A DNA stretch of 64,000 bases, taken from NCBI GenBank assembly GCA_015075405.1, contig JABTUK010000003.1, positions 124,001-188,000 of the forward strand, given 5' to 3'. The notes below the pieces were generated by a model, which saw only the letters and a list, made by a program, of their open reading frames with translations, had not been told where the DNA came from and did no database searches. The stretch's first letter is position 1, and every line of letters starts with the position of its first letter. This document shows positions 1 to 9,297 of the stretch, piece after piece. The DNA comes from Anaerolineales bacterium. Lineage in GTDB: Bacteria > Chloroflexota > Anaerolineae > 4572-78 > J111. The position numbers and the translations under genes are program-made.

Positions 1-2
1 AT

Positions 3-497
3 GCGGCGCTGGCAGCCCTGGATAAATTGGTTTCGGCCAACTGCGACATTGGCCGGACGATTAATGAGATGAAACTCCGCATTCGGGATCGTCTGTTTTG
101 GATTCTTATTTCGGATGTCGGCTGGCGGGATGAAGCGTTGGCTTTATCTCGCAGAGACTCCAGTAAGCAACGAGAAGAACTGCGGAAGGCCCAGGCAGAC
201 TTGACCAGGACTCAAGCGGAACTGCAAACAACCCAAACTGAGATGACCCAACTGCAACAACAAAAAGAGTTTTTCAAGGGCGAATTTAAAAAGACCGGGC
301 ACGAGCGAGAAATCAACCGTTATCTCATTCCGATTTCTCTGGCTGTAGCCGTGTTGGCCGGCGGAGTCATTGCCCCAAAAGTTGGCTCACTCCTTGAAAA
401 CTACACCTGGGTAGCTAATGTTGCTTTGGCGTTTTTGATTGGCTACTTCTTTTACTATGTCTGGGTTTATTACCTGTCTCAATGGAGCAAAAAATAG
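3..497 (+). CDS. Coiled-coil membrane protein, C-terminal part (5' truncated)
   Basis: The frame is open to the left edge, so only the last ~164 residues are present. A TTG at 27 is an internal codon, not a convincing start. A soluble N-terminal stretch is followed by a Gln/Glu/Lys/Thr-rich coiled coil (about residues 55-95, with repeats such as AQADLTRTQAELQTTQTEM). Two hydrophobic helices follow, divided by a short NYTWV turn, and the protein ends in a basic SQWSKK tail. This predicts a cytoplasmic coiled coil anchored by a C-terminal hairpin in the membrane. I do not recognise the family. The missing N-terminus could carry the functional domain. Confidence 0.7.
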   Translation, partial: AALAALDKLVSANCDIGRTINEMKLRIRDRLFWILISDVGWRDEALALSRRDSSKQREELRKAQADLTRTQAELQTTQTEMTQLQQQKEFFKGEFKKTGHEREINRYLIPISLAVAVLAGGVIAPKVGSLLENYTWVANVALAFLIGYFFYYVWVYYLSQWSKK

Positions 498-500
498 ATT

Positions 501-591
501 CAGTGGATCCAAATTTCCCGTGGGGTGGCATCCCTATGCCGCCCGCTGACGCATAGGGATGCGCCAGTTTCAGTGAAAAATTGGATCTACC
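501..591. repeat. CAGTGGATCC-type palindromic repeat, copy 1
   Basis: About 91 bp bounded by imperfect inverted ends: CAGTGGATCCAAATTT on the left and the complement of CGGTAGATCCAATTTTT on the right. The interior is itself palindromic (GGGTGGCATCCCTATG / CATAGGGATGCGCC). The same ends occur at 58012-58108 and 60449-60540. It fills the gap between two genes and contains no ORF. Confidence 0.8.
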
Positions 592-623
592 GGGTCTAAT
601 TCGCTCTCGGCAAAAACCGGCTT

Positions 624-1568
624 ATGCTAAAAAAACTCTCTGTCATTGTGCCGTTGGTTATTTTCCTTATCCTTATTTTGGGGGTGGGTTATTTTATTTG
701 GATTCAACCTTCCCCTCCGTCAACGCCTATAGTACTGACCACTGACCTACCTGTATTAACGCCAACCCCATCTACCCCAACCCCCACGGAAGCGCCGACA
801 AATCCGGCTTCGTCAACGCCTGTTTTGTTTACCTCCTCTACCACTACGGGGGCTTCGCCAACTTTAACCCCCACCGATACACCAGCCTCACCAATACCAA
901 CAGCAACAGTAGTACCCTCCCCTACTCTTACGACTTCCATGACCGGAATCGTCATTCCCGACAATTTAAATGTGCGCTGGGGGCCAGGCTTAGAATACGG
1001 CTATGCCGGGGCGGTATACAAGGGGGATGAGGTTGTAATTTTAAGGCGTACCCCCGCAACGGATTGGTTAGAGGTAATTACCCCTGATGATAAGCAAGGC
1101 TGGGTTGGCGCAAGTTATATTGGCAGTATTGAGGGGAATCTGAGACTCTTGCCGGTGGTGGTGATACCTCCTCCGCCGCCTCTGCCCACCGCCCTACCCA
1201 CCGGGATTACTCCCTTTGATTTGGATGGGCCGAGCGCTTTTGGCAGCCTCGAAGCGAGCAAAGATCGCTGGTATGCCTTCTCCGAAAAAAACAAAGAAAC
1301 TGTTTTTATCCTGATGTTTAAACCTAGCCTTAATGGCTTGCAAATCTCTATTCTTGATCAAGATCAAACAAATCAATGGCGCACGGTAGGCGTCGGCAGT
1401 CTGCCCGCCGCTGATCGGGATGGTGATTTGAATACCCGCGAACTAATCTGGCGGGGCGGTCCCTTAATCCTGGGCAAGACCTACTATTTGCAGTTGAGCA
1501 ATGACAGCCAGGAGACGATTGAATATTGTCTTATGCCCAAAGATGTAGAAAAATGGGATTGTCCTTAA
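624..1568 (+). CDS. Membrane-anchored Thr/Pro-rich protein with bacterial SH3-like domain
   Basis: 314 aa. An N-terminal hydrophobic segment (residues ~5-27, KLSVIVPLVIFLILILGVGYF) acts as signal anchor. Next comes a Thr/Pro/Ser linker (~30-105) with PTPSTPTPTEAP-like repeats typical of extracytoplasmic stalks. An SH3b-like module lies at ~110-170 (LNVRWGPGLEYGYAGAVYKGDEVVIL...GWVGASYI), the usual cell-wall or peptide-binding fold. A second poly-Pro hinge (~178-190) leads to a C-terminal beta-rich domain of unknown family. It is probably displayed on the cell surface. The downstream gene has the same anchor-plus-stalk plan, so the two may be functionally paired. The ligand is unknown. Confidence 0.75.
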   Translation: MLKKLSVIVPLVIFLILILGVGYFIWIQPSPPSTPIVLTTDLPVLTPTPSTPTPTEAPTNPASSTPVLFTSSTTTGASPTLTPTDTPASPIPTATVVPSPTLTTSMTGIVIPDNLNVRWGPGLEYGYAGAVYKGDEVVILRRTPATDWLEVITPDDKQGWVGASYIGSIEGNLRLLPVVVIPPPPPLPTALPTGITPFDLDGPSAFGSLEASKDRWYAFSEKNKETVFILMFKPSLNGLQISILDQDQTNQWRTVGVGSLPAADRDGDLNTRELIWRGGPLILGKTYYLQLSNDSQETIEYCLMPKDVEKWDCP

Positions 1569-1592
1569 ATTGTAATGGTCAACAAGATAATA

Positions 1593-1682
1593 GTTCTCCA
1601 GAAAAGTTTTCGTTACTGAAACAGGTAGCAAGTAGCAGGGTAGCAGGTATCAAATTGCGACTTTGCTACCCTGCTACCTTGG
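1593..1682. repeat. Dispersed ~85-bp repeat (inverted copy at 20327-20406)
   Basis: It contains direct repeats of GTAGCAAGTAGCAGGGTAGC facing their complement GCTACCCTGCTACC. The whole block, including the flanking TTCTCCA and AAAAGTTTTCG, reappears as its reverse complement at 20327-20406. It is followed by a TTCTTGGCGTTCTTGGCGTC-like word array up to ~1740. No coding potential. Confidence 0.8.
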
Positions 1683-1763
1683 CCGCAAAGTCGCAAAGAT
1701 TTTATTATTTTCTTGGCGTTCTTGGCGTCTTTGCGTGAGATTTTACGATGAAGGAGATAGTTG

Positions 1764-2633
1764 GTGAGTAATAAGCTTGTATCAGGTTTACCCCTTGTCC
1801 TTTTTTTGATGGTGCTCGCCGGAATAGGTTACTTTATCGTGGGGGGAGAAGACCGGCCGACCCCTACGGCCTCGCCTACTCCTACAAAACAGCCTACGCT
1901 GATTGCAGCTGAAACCTCTCCTACTCATACAGTAACCCCGCTGCCAACTACTGCTGTACCCACTGCTGCCCCCACGCCTACCGCTACTGCAACTCAAACC
2001 CCAACGCCAACCGTTAGCCCAACCAACACCTTTACCCCCCTTCCTCCGACTTCAACCGTCACTGCCACGCCAACCCCTTCTCCGGCGGCTACTTCTACAT
2101 CCACGGTGGCCCCGCCCACGCCAACGTTCACTTTGACCCCTACACCAACAGTTCCGCCAATAACCTCACCGCCTATTCTCCGTGAACCGCAGCCCAACGC
2201 CAGCCAATATCGCAATCGGATTGAGTTGGAGTGGGATTGGCCGGGTACGCTGGGGCCGGATGATTACTTTCAGGTGGAGATACGGAATCGGTACAACGCT
2301 TTTGCCCCGGTGATTGACGAGTCCGTTCCGCCGATTGATGTCGCCTGGGTCAAAGTTCAATATTATCGCCATGATTACGTTGAAGAAGCTTATGATCGGG
2401 AGTACACCTGGCGCGTTATCGTTGTTCGAGGGATACCTCCTAAAGAGAAACAGTGGAGTCTTCCAGAATATCGGGTGTGGGAACCGCCGGCCCAAGAAGC
2501 TGTTGAACGAATCAGTGAACCCAGCGAGATGCGAACGCTTTATGTCGAGCCGGGGGATAAACCTGTGGGGGGTGGAGATGGTGGAGGTGGAGGTGGGGGT
2601 GGCTGTAGCAATCCAAACAATCCTGACTGTTAA
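1764..2633 (+). CDS. Membrane-anchored Thr/Pro-stalk protein, Gly-rich C-terminus
   Basis: 289 aa from GTG 1764, chosen over TTG 1761 because AAGGAG at 1751-1756 lies 7 bp upstream of it. The protein has an N-terminal membrane anchor (~5-25, GLPLVLFLMVLAGIGYFIV). A long stalk of PTPT/TPTPTV repeats (~30-133) follows. A globular domain (~135-250) carries a fibronectin-like core (RIELEWDWPGTLGPDDYFQVEIRN, then EYTWRVIVVRG). The end is an oligoglycine stretch plus CSNPNNPDC. The domain resembles repeats in other Chloroflexota secreted proteins but I cannot name it. It lies 195 bp after a gene of similar architecture and only 14 bp before the Kelch gene. Confidence 0.75.
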   Translation: MSNKLVSGLPLVLFLMVLAGIGYFIVGGEDRPTPTASPTPTKQPTLIAAETSPTHTVTPLPTTAVPTAAPTPTATATQTPTPTVSPTNTFTPLPPTSTVTATPTPSPAATSTSTVAPPTPTFTLTPTPTVPPITSPPILREPQPNASQYRNRIELEWDWPGTLGPDDYFQVEIRNRYNAFAPVIDESVPPIDVAWVKVQYYRHDYVEEAYDREYTWRVIVVRGIPPKEKQWSLPEYRVWEPPAQEAVERISEPSEMRTLYVEPGDKPVGGGDGGGGGGGGCSNPNNPDC

Positions 2634-2647
2634 AGGGATTTTATTTG

Positions 2648-4873
2648 GTGGATGAATTGGTCAAAAAAATAATCCCGATTTTTGCTTTATTGCTGCCTCT
2701 GATAGTTGTAACTCTTTTGCCTAAAGCAACATCTGGCGCAGTAAAAATGCCTTTGAGTTTTCAGCTTAAGTGGCAGAAAGCAAATGCATCTCTTGTGCCT
2801 GGAAGGTATGGTCATTCACTTATCGCGGACCAAAATCTTTTATATATAGTTGGTGGTAAAACTATAAATCAAAATGATATTCCCTCAACTAATGTGATTT
2901 TGTGTGGAGAAATTTCTGATAATGGAGATGTTACTCGGTGGTTTGAAGCAAAAACGAGACTTAAGAAAGCGGTTAGTGACTCAGCAATTTTGATGATACA
3001 AAGGTATATCTATGTAATCGGAGGAACAGATAATTCAGATTCACCCTCAAAATCGGTACAGATAGTATCGGCCGATTTATGCAATCAAGATTTACAATGG
3101 CATTTTGATACCTCTTTGCCCAGAAAGTTGGAGAAGTTAGCTGCAACTTATTATGAGGGTGTTGTCTATGTGGTTGGTGGCAGAGATGAAACAGAGACAG
3201 TCCGAACTGAAACTTACGCTGCCACTATTCTTGGGCCAGGGCAATTATCGGCATGGAATAATAAACTGCCCACGCTGGTTAATCATCCTCTTTATAACCA
3301 TAGCTTGTTTGCTGCCAATGGCTACCTCTATGCTATTGGAGGAACTTCAGCAGCAGGTGTACGCCAAAGATCAATATATAGAGCAAAGATTACAGCTCCT
3401 GGTGTGATTACTAAGTGGATGCCCATGCCTGAAATGTATTGGTTACATTCACCATTATCTACTCTTCGTACAGTCGTAGTTGGCAGTCGGGTTTATGTCA
3501 TTGGGGGTTATGATGGTAGATCGAAAAATGAAGTGTGGTCAGCGGAACTTTATCCTGATGGCAATATTGGTAGTTGGATAGCCGAAGAAAGATTACCAGA
3601 TAAAATTCATTGGCACGGATCTACCTTGGCCTCAAATGGGAGCATTTATGTAGCTGGCGGAATTACAAATATAAACCTTCAACCTTCTGTCTACTATATC
3701 CCTCCCCTCTCCCTCACCAAATCCGCCAATCCTCCTGGCCCCGTTCACGAAGGCGACCTCATTACCTACACCATGTCCTACGCCAACACGGGCCTCACCA
3801 CCCAAACCATCACCATCACCGATCAAATCCCCTTCAACGTCACTCTGGAACCAGGCACAATTACTCCCTCCGGTTTCCTGCAAGGTTCTCAAATTATCTG
3901 GCCCATTGGCCCAACCGCGCCCGGCCAATCCGGTCGGGTCTTCTTTGCTGCCCGTGTGCCCCTCCTCCCCTCGCTGAGCCAATTATCAACCAGTAGTAAT
4001 CCCCCTCCATCCCCGCCGCCAGACTCACCCGCTTATGTCTTGCCTGTGCCCGTTTCCTGCGATACCACCCGTTTCTGGGCCAACGGCGTCACCGTCCAAC
4101 CGCCGCCGGCAGGCGCTTACACCTTGTATGTCCAGATACCTCCCGGTTCCAACCCCTCGGAAATGTGGCTGATGATGAAAGGGATTAATCATCCCCCGCC
4201 AATGGTTGAAGAACAGCCGGCCCAACAAGTGATGACAAGTACCAGCAGTTTTAGCGCCTCCTTGTGGTCTGCCCCCCTCACCTCGTCAATGACCGCTGAT
4301 AATCAAGTCACAATCGTCACCCAAAACCCTCGCGAATTGAACGCTATCTTTCTCTTCAACCAAAATGACCCGCCCTTCGATAAGACCACCCTGGAGGACT
4401 TTTATCAAACAACCAAAACTTTTACCTACACTTTCGATATCCCTTCAGTGATGACCAGAACGATGGCTGTCATCATGCCTGTTTTGGATATTACCTATCT
4501 AACCGATAGCACCCCACCCCAGGTTGATACACGCCTGACAACGATAACGATGGAATTTGGCAACCAGCACCACTCTATCGTGGTTAATAATCCTAACCTG
4601 GGGAATGGTTTATTGATGACCCAATTCCCCTTTGATATTGGCCGTACTCCGGGAGCAGTCAATTCAATCAAGACGCTTACCATAACCGTAGATACTGAGG
4701 ACTCGATCTACACCCTTGGCCCGCGTATCTGCCGGCCCGTGTACATCGAAAATACGGCCTGGCTGTGCAGCGATAAAGCCGGCTGCCTCTCGGCCATGGC
4801 GACTAACCTGCCGGAGAATTTTATCCCACCTAATTCTGCCTATTTGCCGATTATCTTGAAATCGGTTCCTTGA
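2648..4873 (+). CDS. Secreted Kelch-repeat / DUF11 protein with YLPIILK tail
   Basis: 741 aa from GTG 2648 (TTG 2645 is the alternative). The N-terminal hydrophobic segment IIPIFALLLPLIVVTLLP is a signal peptide or anchor. Six Kelch blades occupy ~45-355; their signatures are LYIVGG, IYVIGG, VYVVGG, LYAIGG, VYVIGG and IYVAGG, predicting a six-bladed propeller. A DUF11-type domain (~360-445, KSANPPGPVHEGDLITYTMSYANTG) and a further beta-rich region follow. The last residues, AYLPIILKSVP, match the Tyr-Leu-Pro-x-x-x-Lys tail seen on many Chloroflexota secreted proteins. Base composition changes abruptly near 3700: the Kelch half is AT-rich and the DUF11 half GC-rich, suggesting domain shuffling. 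The ligand is unknown. Confidence 0.8.
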   Translation: MDELVKKIIPIFALLLPLIVVTLLPKATSGAVKMPLSFQLKWQKANASLVPGRYGHSLIADQNLLYIVGGKTINQNDIPSTNVILCGEISDNGDVTRWFEAKTRLKKAVSDSAILMIQRYIYVIGGTDNSDSPSKSVQIVSADLCNQDLQWHFDTSLPRKLEKLAATYYEGVVYVVGGRDETETVRTETYAATILGPGQLSAWNNKLPTLVNHPLYNHSLFAANGYLYAIGGTSAAGVRQRSIYRAKITAPGVITKWMPMPEMYWLHSPLSTLRTVVVGSRVYVIGGYDGRSKNEVWSAELYPDGNIGSWIAEERLPDKIHWHGSTLASNGSIYVAGGITNINLQPSVYYIPPLSLTKSANPPGPVHEGDLITYTMSYANTGLTTQTITITDQIPFNVTLEPGTITPSGFLQGSQIIWPIGPTAPGQSGRVFFAARVPLLPSLSQLSTSSNPPPSPPPDSPAYVLPVPVSCDTTRFWANGVTVQPPPAGAYTLYVQIPPGSNPSEMWLMMKGINHPPPMVEEQPAQQVMTSTSSFSASLWSAPLTSSMTADNQVTIVTQNPRELNAIFLFNQNDPPFDKTTLEDFYQTTKTFTYTFDIPSVMTRTMAVIMPVLDITYLTDSTPPQVDTRLTTITMEFGNQHHSIVVNNPNLGNGLLMTQFPFDIGRTPGAVNSIKTLTITVDTEDSIYTLGPRICRPVYIENTAWLCSDKAGCLSAMATNLPENFIPPNSAYLPIILKSVP

Positions 4874-4908
4874 TACAACATGGGGGCATTTTATTTTTGG
4901 AGGGTTTT

Positions 4909-6528
4909 ATGACGGTAGAACTTTGGATAGGCCAAGAATTTGAAAAAAACCATGAGCGAAGGGCAATTCGTCAATTTTGGGAGCAGATGAAGGAGCGTTT
5001 CGACCAGAATGACGAACCTTATCTTATTTTGGTAAACTACTTCATGAGAAGCGCTCAGATTGATTTGACCGTTCTCAAGCGAAATGCAATCATTGTTATA
5101 GAACTTAAACAAGAAACCGATCCATTTATCGCTACTCAGAATGGTTGCTGGTTAACTATGTCTAAAAGGCCGGTAGGAAATAGACACCGGAACCCTTATG
5201 AGCAAGTTCAAAGCTATCAGACCAAGTGGCTACATTTTTTGAAAGAGAATTGGAGGAATTTTGCTGAACAGCCTAAAGTTCCACCGATGACGCTTGAGCA
5301 TATAAGGACTATGGTGGTCATTAGTCCCCGTATTCACCCTCATACTAATAGGGAAGCATTACCTGATACCGCAGATTTTCAACTAGTTGGTCTCGATGAA
5401 TTGAGCGAAGCCATTTACCAACAGACGCACTCACATTGGGCTTTCTCTAAGAAGGAATTGAACATCCTGGTAGAAAATGTTTTAAACTTGAGACGTCGCT
5501 ACGATCTAGCGGATGTCTATAAAAAACCTTATAGCCACTTTAAAGAATCTGGCTACCCTCCCAATTTTCGGCAAAACGATATTAGCATGATAAAGCGAAT
5601 CATTAAAGGAAAAAATAACTTACTTGTATTGGGCATAAGCGGGTCGGGAAAATCAAATGTGATGCGTTATCTTGTTTCTAATCAGGCAGTTCAGACGCCA
5701 GGGCGAGTATACATCTACATTGATTGCAATAGTTTAAATCGAGAGGCCAGTAAGGAAGTTGTAGAAGAGGCAATATGTTGTCAAATCATTAAAGACCTTC
5801 AGGCGCAAGATGTAGGTTTAATGGAGTTTCAGCCCAATCAAAAGCTTGGACGAGAGGCGCTCCGCTTGTTTATGCAGAAGATTGGCCCTGAACCAGAGCA
5901 CTTGGTTGTAGTGTTCGATCGGAGCGAACTACTTCAACAGGTTTTGGGTGAATCATTTTTTGATTACCTACGAGCTTTGCGAGACATTAATCCACGCCTT
6001 ACCTATATTTTCAGCGGGCGTAGACTTGATTTGGAGAGATTCGGCGAGTTAACCGACATCCTGTGGAATGAACCTTATTGGATTGGTGCATTGAGCTTTA
6101 ACCAGGCCATGATGGCGCTAGAGCGGCACTTGGGCCGGTTAGAAATTACTACACTCAAGGCGGAAGAAAAGGATAAACTTTTGCAATGCGTGGGCTATCA
6201 CCCCACTCTACTAAAATACGCTTGCGAATTGTATCATGCAAACAAAATTAATCTGGATGACCTGAAAGCAAAAATAATTGAACAACTATTAACAGCACCG
6301 TTAATTCAGCGACAATGCCGCGAAATTTGGCAGGAGTTGGAAACTACTGCGCAAGATGCTTTACGTCGTCTAGCTCAAGGGGAAACTGTAGCACCCTCGC
6401 TAGTAAACACAGACCTTTCTCTTTGTGGTATTCTAAAAAATTCCAATCAGGGGAAATTAAGATTTACCTCTCCAGTATTTGAAAAATATGTAAAACAACA
6501 AGGTCCGCCACTCTCGAACCCCAATTGA
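4909..6528 (+). CDS. NERD-type nuclease-like domain fused to P-loop ATPase
   Basis: 539 aa from ATG 4909, preceded by GGAGG at 4899-4903. Residues ~1-115 resemble the NERD/PD-(D/E)XK fold: Asp52 in IDLTVL, then Glu65 and Lys67 in IVIELK, the D...ExK arrangement expected of a metal-dependent nuclease. A P-loop lies at 242-249 (GISGSGKS), with a Walker-B-like VVVFDR and an arginine-rich FSGRR further on, as in AAA/STAND ATPases. The C-terminus is helical. There are no membrane segments, so it is cytoplasmic. It is a single gene, AT-rich compared with its downstream neighbour. A role in defence or DNA processing is plausible for NERD-ATPase fusions but nothing here proves it. Confidence 0.65.
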   Translation: MTVELWIGQEFEKNHERRAIRQFWEQMKERFDQNDEPYLILVNYFMRSAQIDLTVLKRNAIIVIELKQETDPFIATQNGCWLTMSKRPVGNRHRNPYEQVQSYQTKWLHFLKENWRNFAEQPKVPPMTLEHIRTMVVISPRIHPHTNREALPDTADFQLVGLDELSEAIYQQTHSHWAFSKKELNILVENVLNLRRRYDLADVYKKPYSHFKESGYPPNFRQNDISMIKRIIKGKNNLLVLGISGSGKSNVMRYLVSNQAVQTPGRVYIYIDCNSLNREASKEVVEEAICCQIIKDLQAQDVGLMEFQPNQKLGREALRLFMQKIGPEPEHLVVVFDRSELLQQVLGESFFDYLRALRDINPRLTYIFSGRRLDLERFGELTDILWNEPYWIGALSFNQAMMALERHLGRLEITTLKAEEKDKLLQCVGYHPTLLKYACELYHANKINLDDLKAKIIEQLLTAPLIQRQCREIWQELETTAQDALRRLAQGETVAPSLVNTDLSLCGILKNSNQGKLRFTSPVFEKYVKQQGPPLSNPN

Positions 6529-6561
6529 CACCCGCCCCCTCCCTGCGCTACACTATACTCC

Positions 6562-9273
6562 ATGAGCGCCGAACAACTCCTCCGGCAGCAGGAGAGCCTG
6601 CGCCAGGTCATCGAATCGATCAGTAGCGAGCTGGAACTGCGCCCGCTGTTGACCCGGATTGTCCGCCACGCCTGCGAACTGATCGGCGCGGATAACGGCA
6701 CCATTGGCCTGGTGGATGAACAGGCCGGAGTCATCCGCACCGAAGCCATCTTTGAGATGCCCGCCGCCGAACTGGGCGCGGAGATGCCGCCAGGGGTGGG
6801 TCTGGCCGGCCAGGTCTGGCTGACGCAGCAGCCTTTAATTCTTGACCGTTACGGCGACGTTGACCAGCCGGTGCGAACAGAATTGAGCGAATACACCGTC
6901 ATCGGCCTGCCCATCTTCTGGCGCGAAAAGATGATCGGCTTTTTTGGCATTGGGACCGCGCCGCCCCGCCGCTTCACTCCGCACGATGTTGAAACCTTGA
7001 CCGTTTTTGCCCGCCACGCCGCCATTGCTATCGAGAACGCCCGCCTCTTTGAAGCTGAAAAACGCCGGGCCACCCGCATTGCTACCATTAATCGCCTCGG
7101 CCAGCTTATCACCAGCGGGCTTGCGCTTGATCAGCTTTTGCAACAAGCCGTCGAAACCATTTGCGACGACCTTCATTTAGACAGTCTGGGCCTGGCCCTG
7201 ATTGACCCCGCAGATCCCGACATGCTCATTCTGCTCCGGGCGGTGGGGGCTTATGCTCCCGACATTCCCCCGAATTTCCGGCAAAGTATTCATGTCGGTA
7301 TCTGCGGTATCGCTGCCCGTACCCGCCAATCCGTTTTACTCAATGATGTTTCCCGCAATCCCGATTATATCTCCATGCCCGGCGTTGACGATATCTATGC
7401 CGAATTGGTCGTGCCGGTGGTTGTGGGGGAACAGTTGTTGGGCGTGCTCAACTTTGAGTCCCGCCAGCCAATCATGCCAGAAGATGTCGCCGATTTGGAA
7501 ATTGTGGCCCATCAGCTTGGGGTCGCCATCGAAAACGCCCGCCTGTTTGAGGCTGAAAAGCGCCGAGCAGCCCGCGTAGCCATCATCAATCGGGTGGCCC
7601 GGCTCATTGCCGGTAATCTCGATCTGGAACAACTCCTGCAAACCGCCGTCGAAGCCATTGCCGGCTATCTCTACTACCAGAACGTCGCTCTCCTGCTGGT
7701 TGACCCCGCCGACCCCGAAACGCTGGTACTGCGGGCCAGCAGTGGCATCTATGCTACGGCAGAAATTCTTGGCTACCGCCAAAAAATTGACCGGGGGATT
7801 ATTGGCGCGGCGATAGAGACGCGCCGCTACCTGCTTATCAACGATGTCAGGCGCGACCCGCGCTATGTGTCCATTCCTGGCGGCGATACCATTACCGCCG
7901 AACTGGCCATCCCCATCATCATCGGCGAGCGGCTGGTCGGCGCGCTCAATATCGAATCGGAGCAGCCCATGAGCCAGGAAGACGCCGCCGGTTTTGAAAT
8001 TATTGCCGACCAACTCGGCGTAGCTATCGAGAATGCCCGTCTCTTTGCCGAAACCCAGAGCGCCCTGAATCAAACCCAACTGCTCTATCAAACCAGCCAG
8101 CGCATCAGCACGGCTATGGAAGTGGATGAGGTCATCCGAGCCTACCTGGAGCAGGTCGCCGCCCGCGGCCGCTATGCTTGCAGCGTAGTTTTGTATGAAT
8201 TTGACGACCAGGGCCAGCGCAGCGCCGTGATTGTGCGCGGCCAGTGGACCCGCGAAAAAGGGCTAATCCACCTGGCAGAGCGTATTCCTTACAGCCGGGA
8301 TGATCTCGACCCGCCGCTGGATGCCGGCCAGACCATTACCGTCAGCGATGCGCAAACCGACCCCCGCATCCCGCCCGCCTTACGCCGGGTTCAGCTTGAA
8401 GCGGGCCGGCCCGCCCTGGCCTTTATTCCCTTGATGGTGCGCGGCCAACGGATTGGCCTGGTGGTGCTCAGTGATGTCGCTCCGCACGCCTGGGAACCGG
8501 CCGACCTGCACCCTTACCAGGCCACTGCCGCCCAACTTGCCACGGCCATTGACAGCCGCCGCCAGCACTACCTTTTGTCGGAGCGGGGCCGCCAGATTGC
8601 CGTCTTAAAAGAACGCCAGCGTTTGGCCCGTGATTTGCACGATTCTGTCACTCAGCTTATCTTTAGCATCACCTTGATCGCCCAATCAGTGGCTCCGGCC
8701 TGGCGGCGCGACCCCGCCGAGGGCGAGCGGCGTATCCAACGGCTGCTCGAATTGAGCCAGTCGGCCTTAGCCGAAATGCGGGCCTTACTCGCCGAACTGC
8801 GCCCGCCCGATTCCCAACCACTGCCCCCCGGTCCCGTTCCGGGTATTGTCCAGGTGCAGCGGGACGGGCTGGTGGCGGCTTTGCAAAGCCACATCGCCAA
8901 TTTGGCCCGTGATGGTCTGCAAGTTAAACTTAACGCCGCCGGATATGTCCGCCAGCCGCTTGAGCAGGAAGAGACGCTCTACCGTATTGCCCAGGAAGCC
9001 CTGAACAACGTGGTCAAGCATGCCCGCGCTCAGACGGTGGAACTGAAGCTGCTGGTCAACCAACAGTTTATCCAGCTAAAAGTTGTGGATGATGGGGTTG
9101 GCTTTGCTCCCACCGCATCTGTCCCCAGCGCCGATAAAACCAAAGGCGGGCTGGGCTTGACGACTATGCGCGAGCGGGCCGAGGCGCTGGGGGGCACAGT
9201 TCAATTGACTGCCGCTCCCGGCAGCGGCGCTACGGTAACGGTCACAATTCCGAGGAAGGATGGGAGTTTGTAA
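6562..9273 (+). CDS. Four-GAF NarX-type sensor histidine kinase
   Basis: 903 aa, cytoplasmic, no membrane helix. Four GAF domains fill ~20-165, ~185-330, ~350-500 and ~510-670; the second and third are very similar (both end QLGVAIENARLFEAEKRR or close to it), indicating internal duplication. A HisKA_3 dimerisation helix follows, with the phospho-acceptor His in RLARDLHDSVTQLIF (~690). The C-terminal ATPase shows the N box (EALNNVVKHARA), G1 (DDGVGF) and G2 (GGLGLTTMRERAEALGG). The GAF domains probably bind a small ligand, chromophore or haem. A NarL-type regulator lies 244 bp downstream on the same strand and is the obvious partner. Confidence 0.9.
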   Translation: MSAEQLLRQQESLRQVIESISSELELRPLLTRIVRHACELIGADNGTIGLVDEQAGVIRTEAIFEMPAAELGAEMPPGVGLAGQVWLTQQPLILDRYGDVDQPVRTELSEYTVIGLPIFWREKMIGFFGIGTAPPRRFTPHDVETLTVFARHAAIAIENARLFEAEKRRATRIATINRLGQLITSGLALDQLLQQAVETICDDLHLDSLGLALIDPADPDMLILLRAVGAYAPDIPPNFRQSIHVGICGIAARTRQSVLLNDVSRNPDYISMPGVDDIYAELVVPVVVGEQLLGVLNFESRQPIMPEDVADLEIVAHQLGVAIENARLFEAEKRRAARVAIINRVARLIAGNLDLEQLLQTAVEAIAGYLYYQNVALLLVDPADPETLVLRASSGIYATAEILGYRQKIDRGIIGAAIETRRYLLINDVRRDPRYVSIPGGDTITAELAIPIIIGERLVGALNIESEQPMSQEDAAGFEIIADQLGVAIENARLFAETQSALNQTQLLYQTSQRISTAMEVDEVIRAYLEQVAARGRYACSVVLYEFDDQGQRSAVIVRGQWTREKGLIHLAERIPYSRDDLDPPLDAGQTITVSDAQTDPRIPPALRRVQLEAGRPALAFIPLMVRGQRIGLVVLSDVAPHAWEPADLHPYQATAAQLATAIDSRRQHYLLSERGRQIAVLKERQRLARDLHDSVTQLIFSITLIAQSVAPAWRRDPAEGERRIQRLLELSQSALAEMRALLAELRPPDSQPLPPGPVPGIVQVQRDGLVAALQSHIANLARDGLQVKLNAAGYVRQPLEQEETLYRIAQEALNNVVKHARAQTVELKLLVNQQFIQLKVVDDGVGFAPTASVPSADKTKGGLGLTTMRERAEALGGTVQLTAAPGSGATVTVTIPRKDGSL

Positions 9274-9297
9274 CCTGAGTTTGGAATTAGCTCGAAA

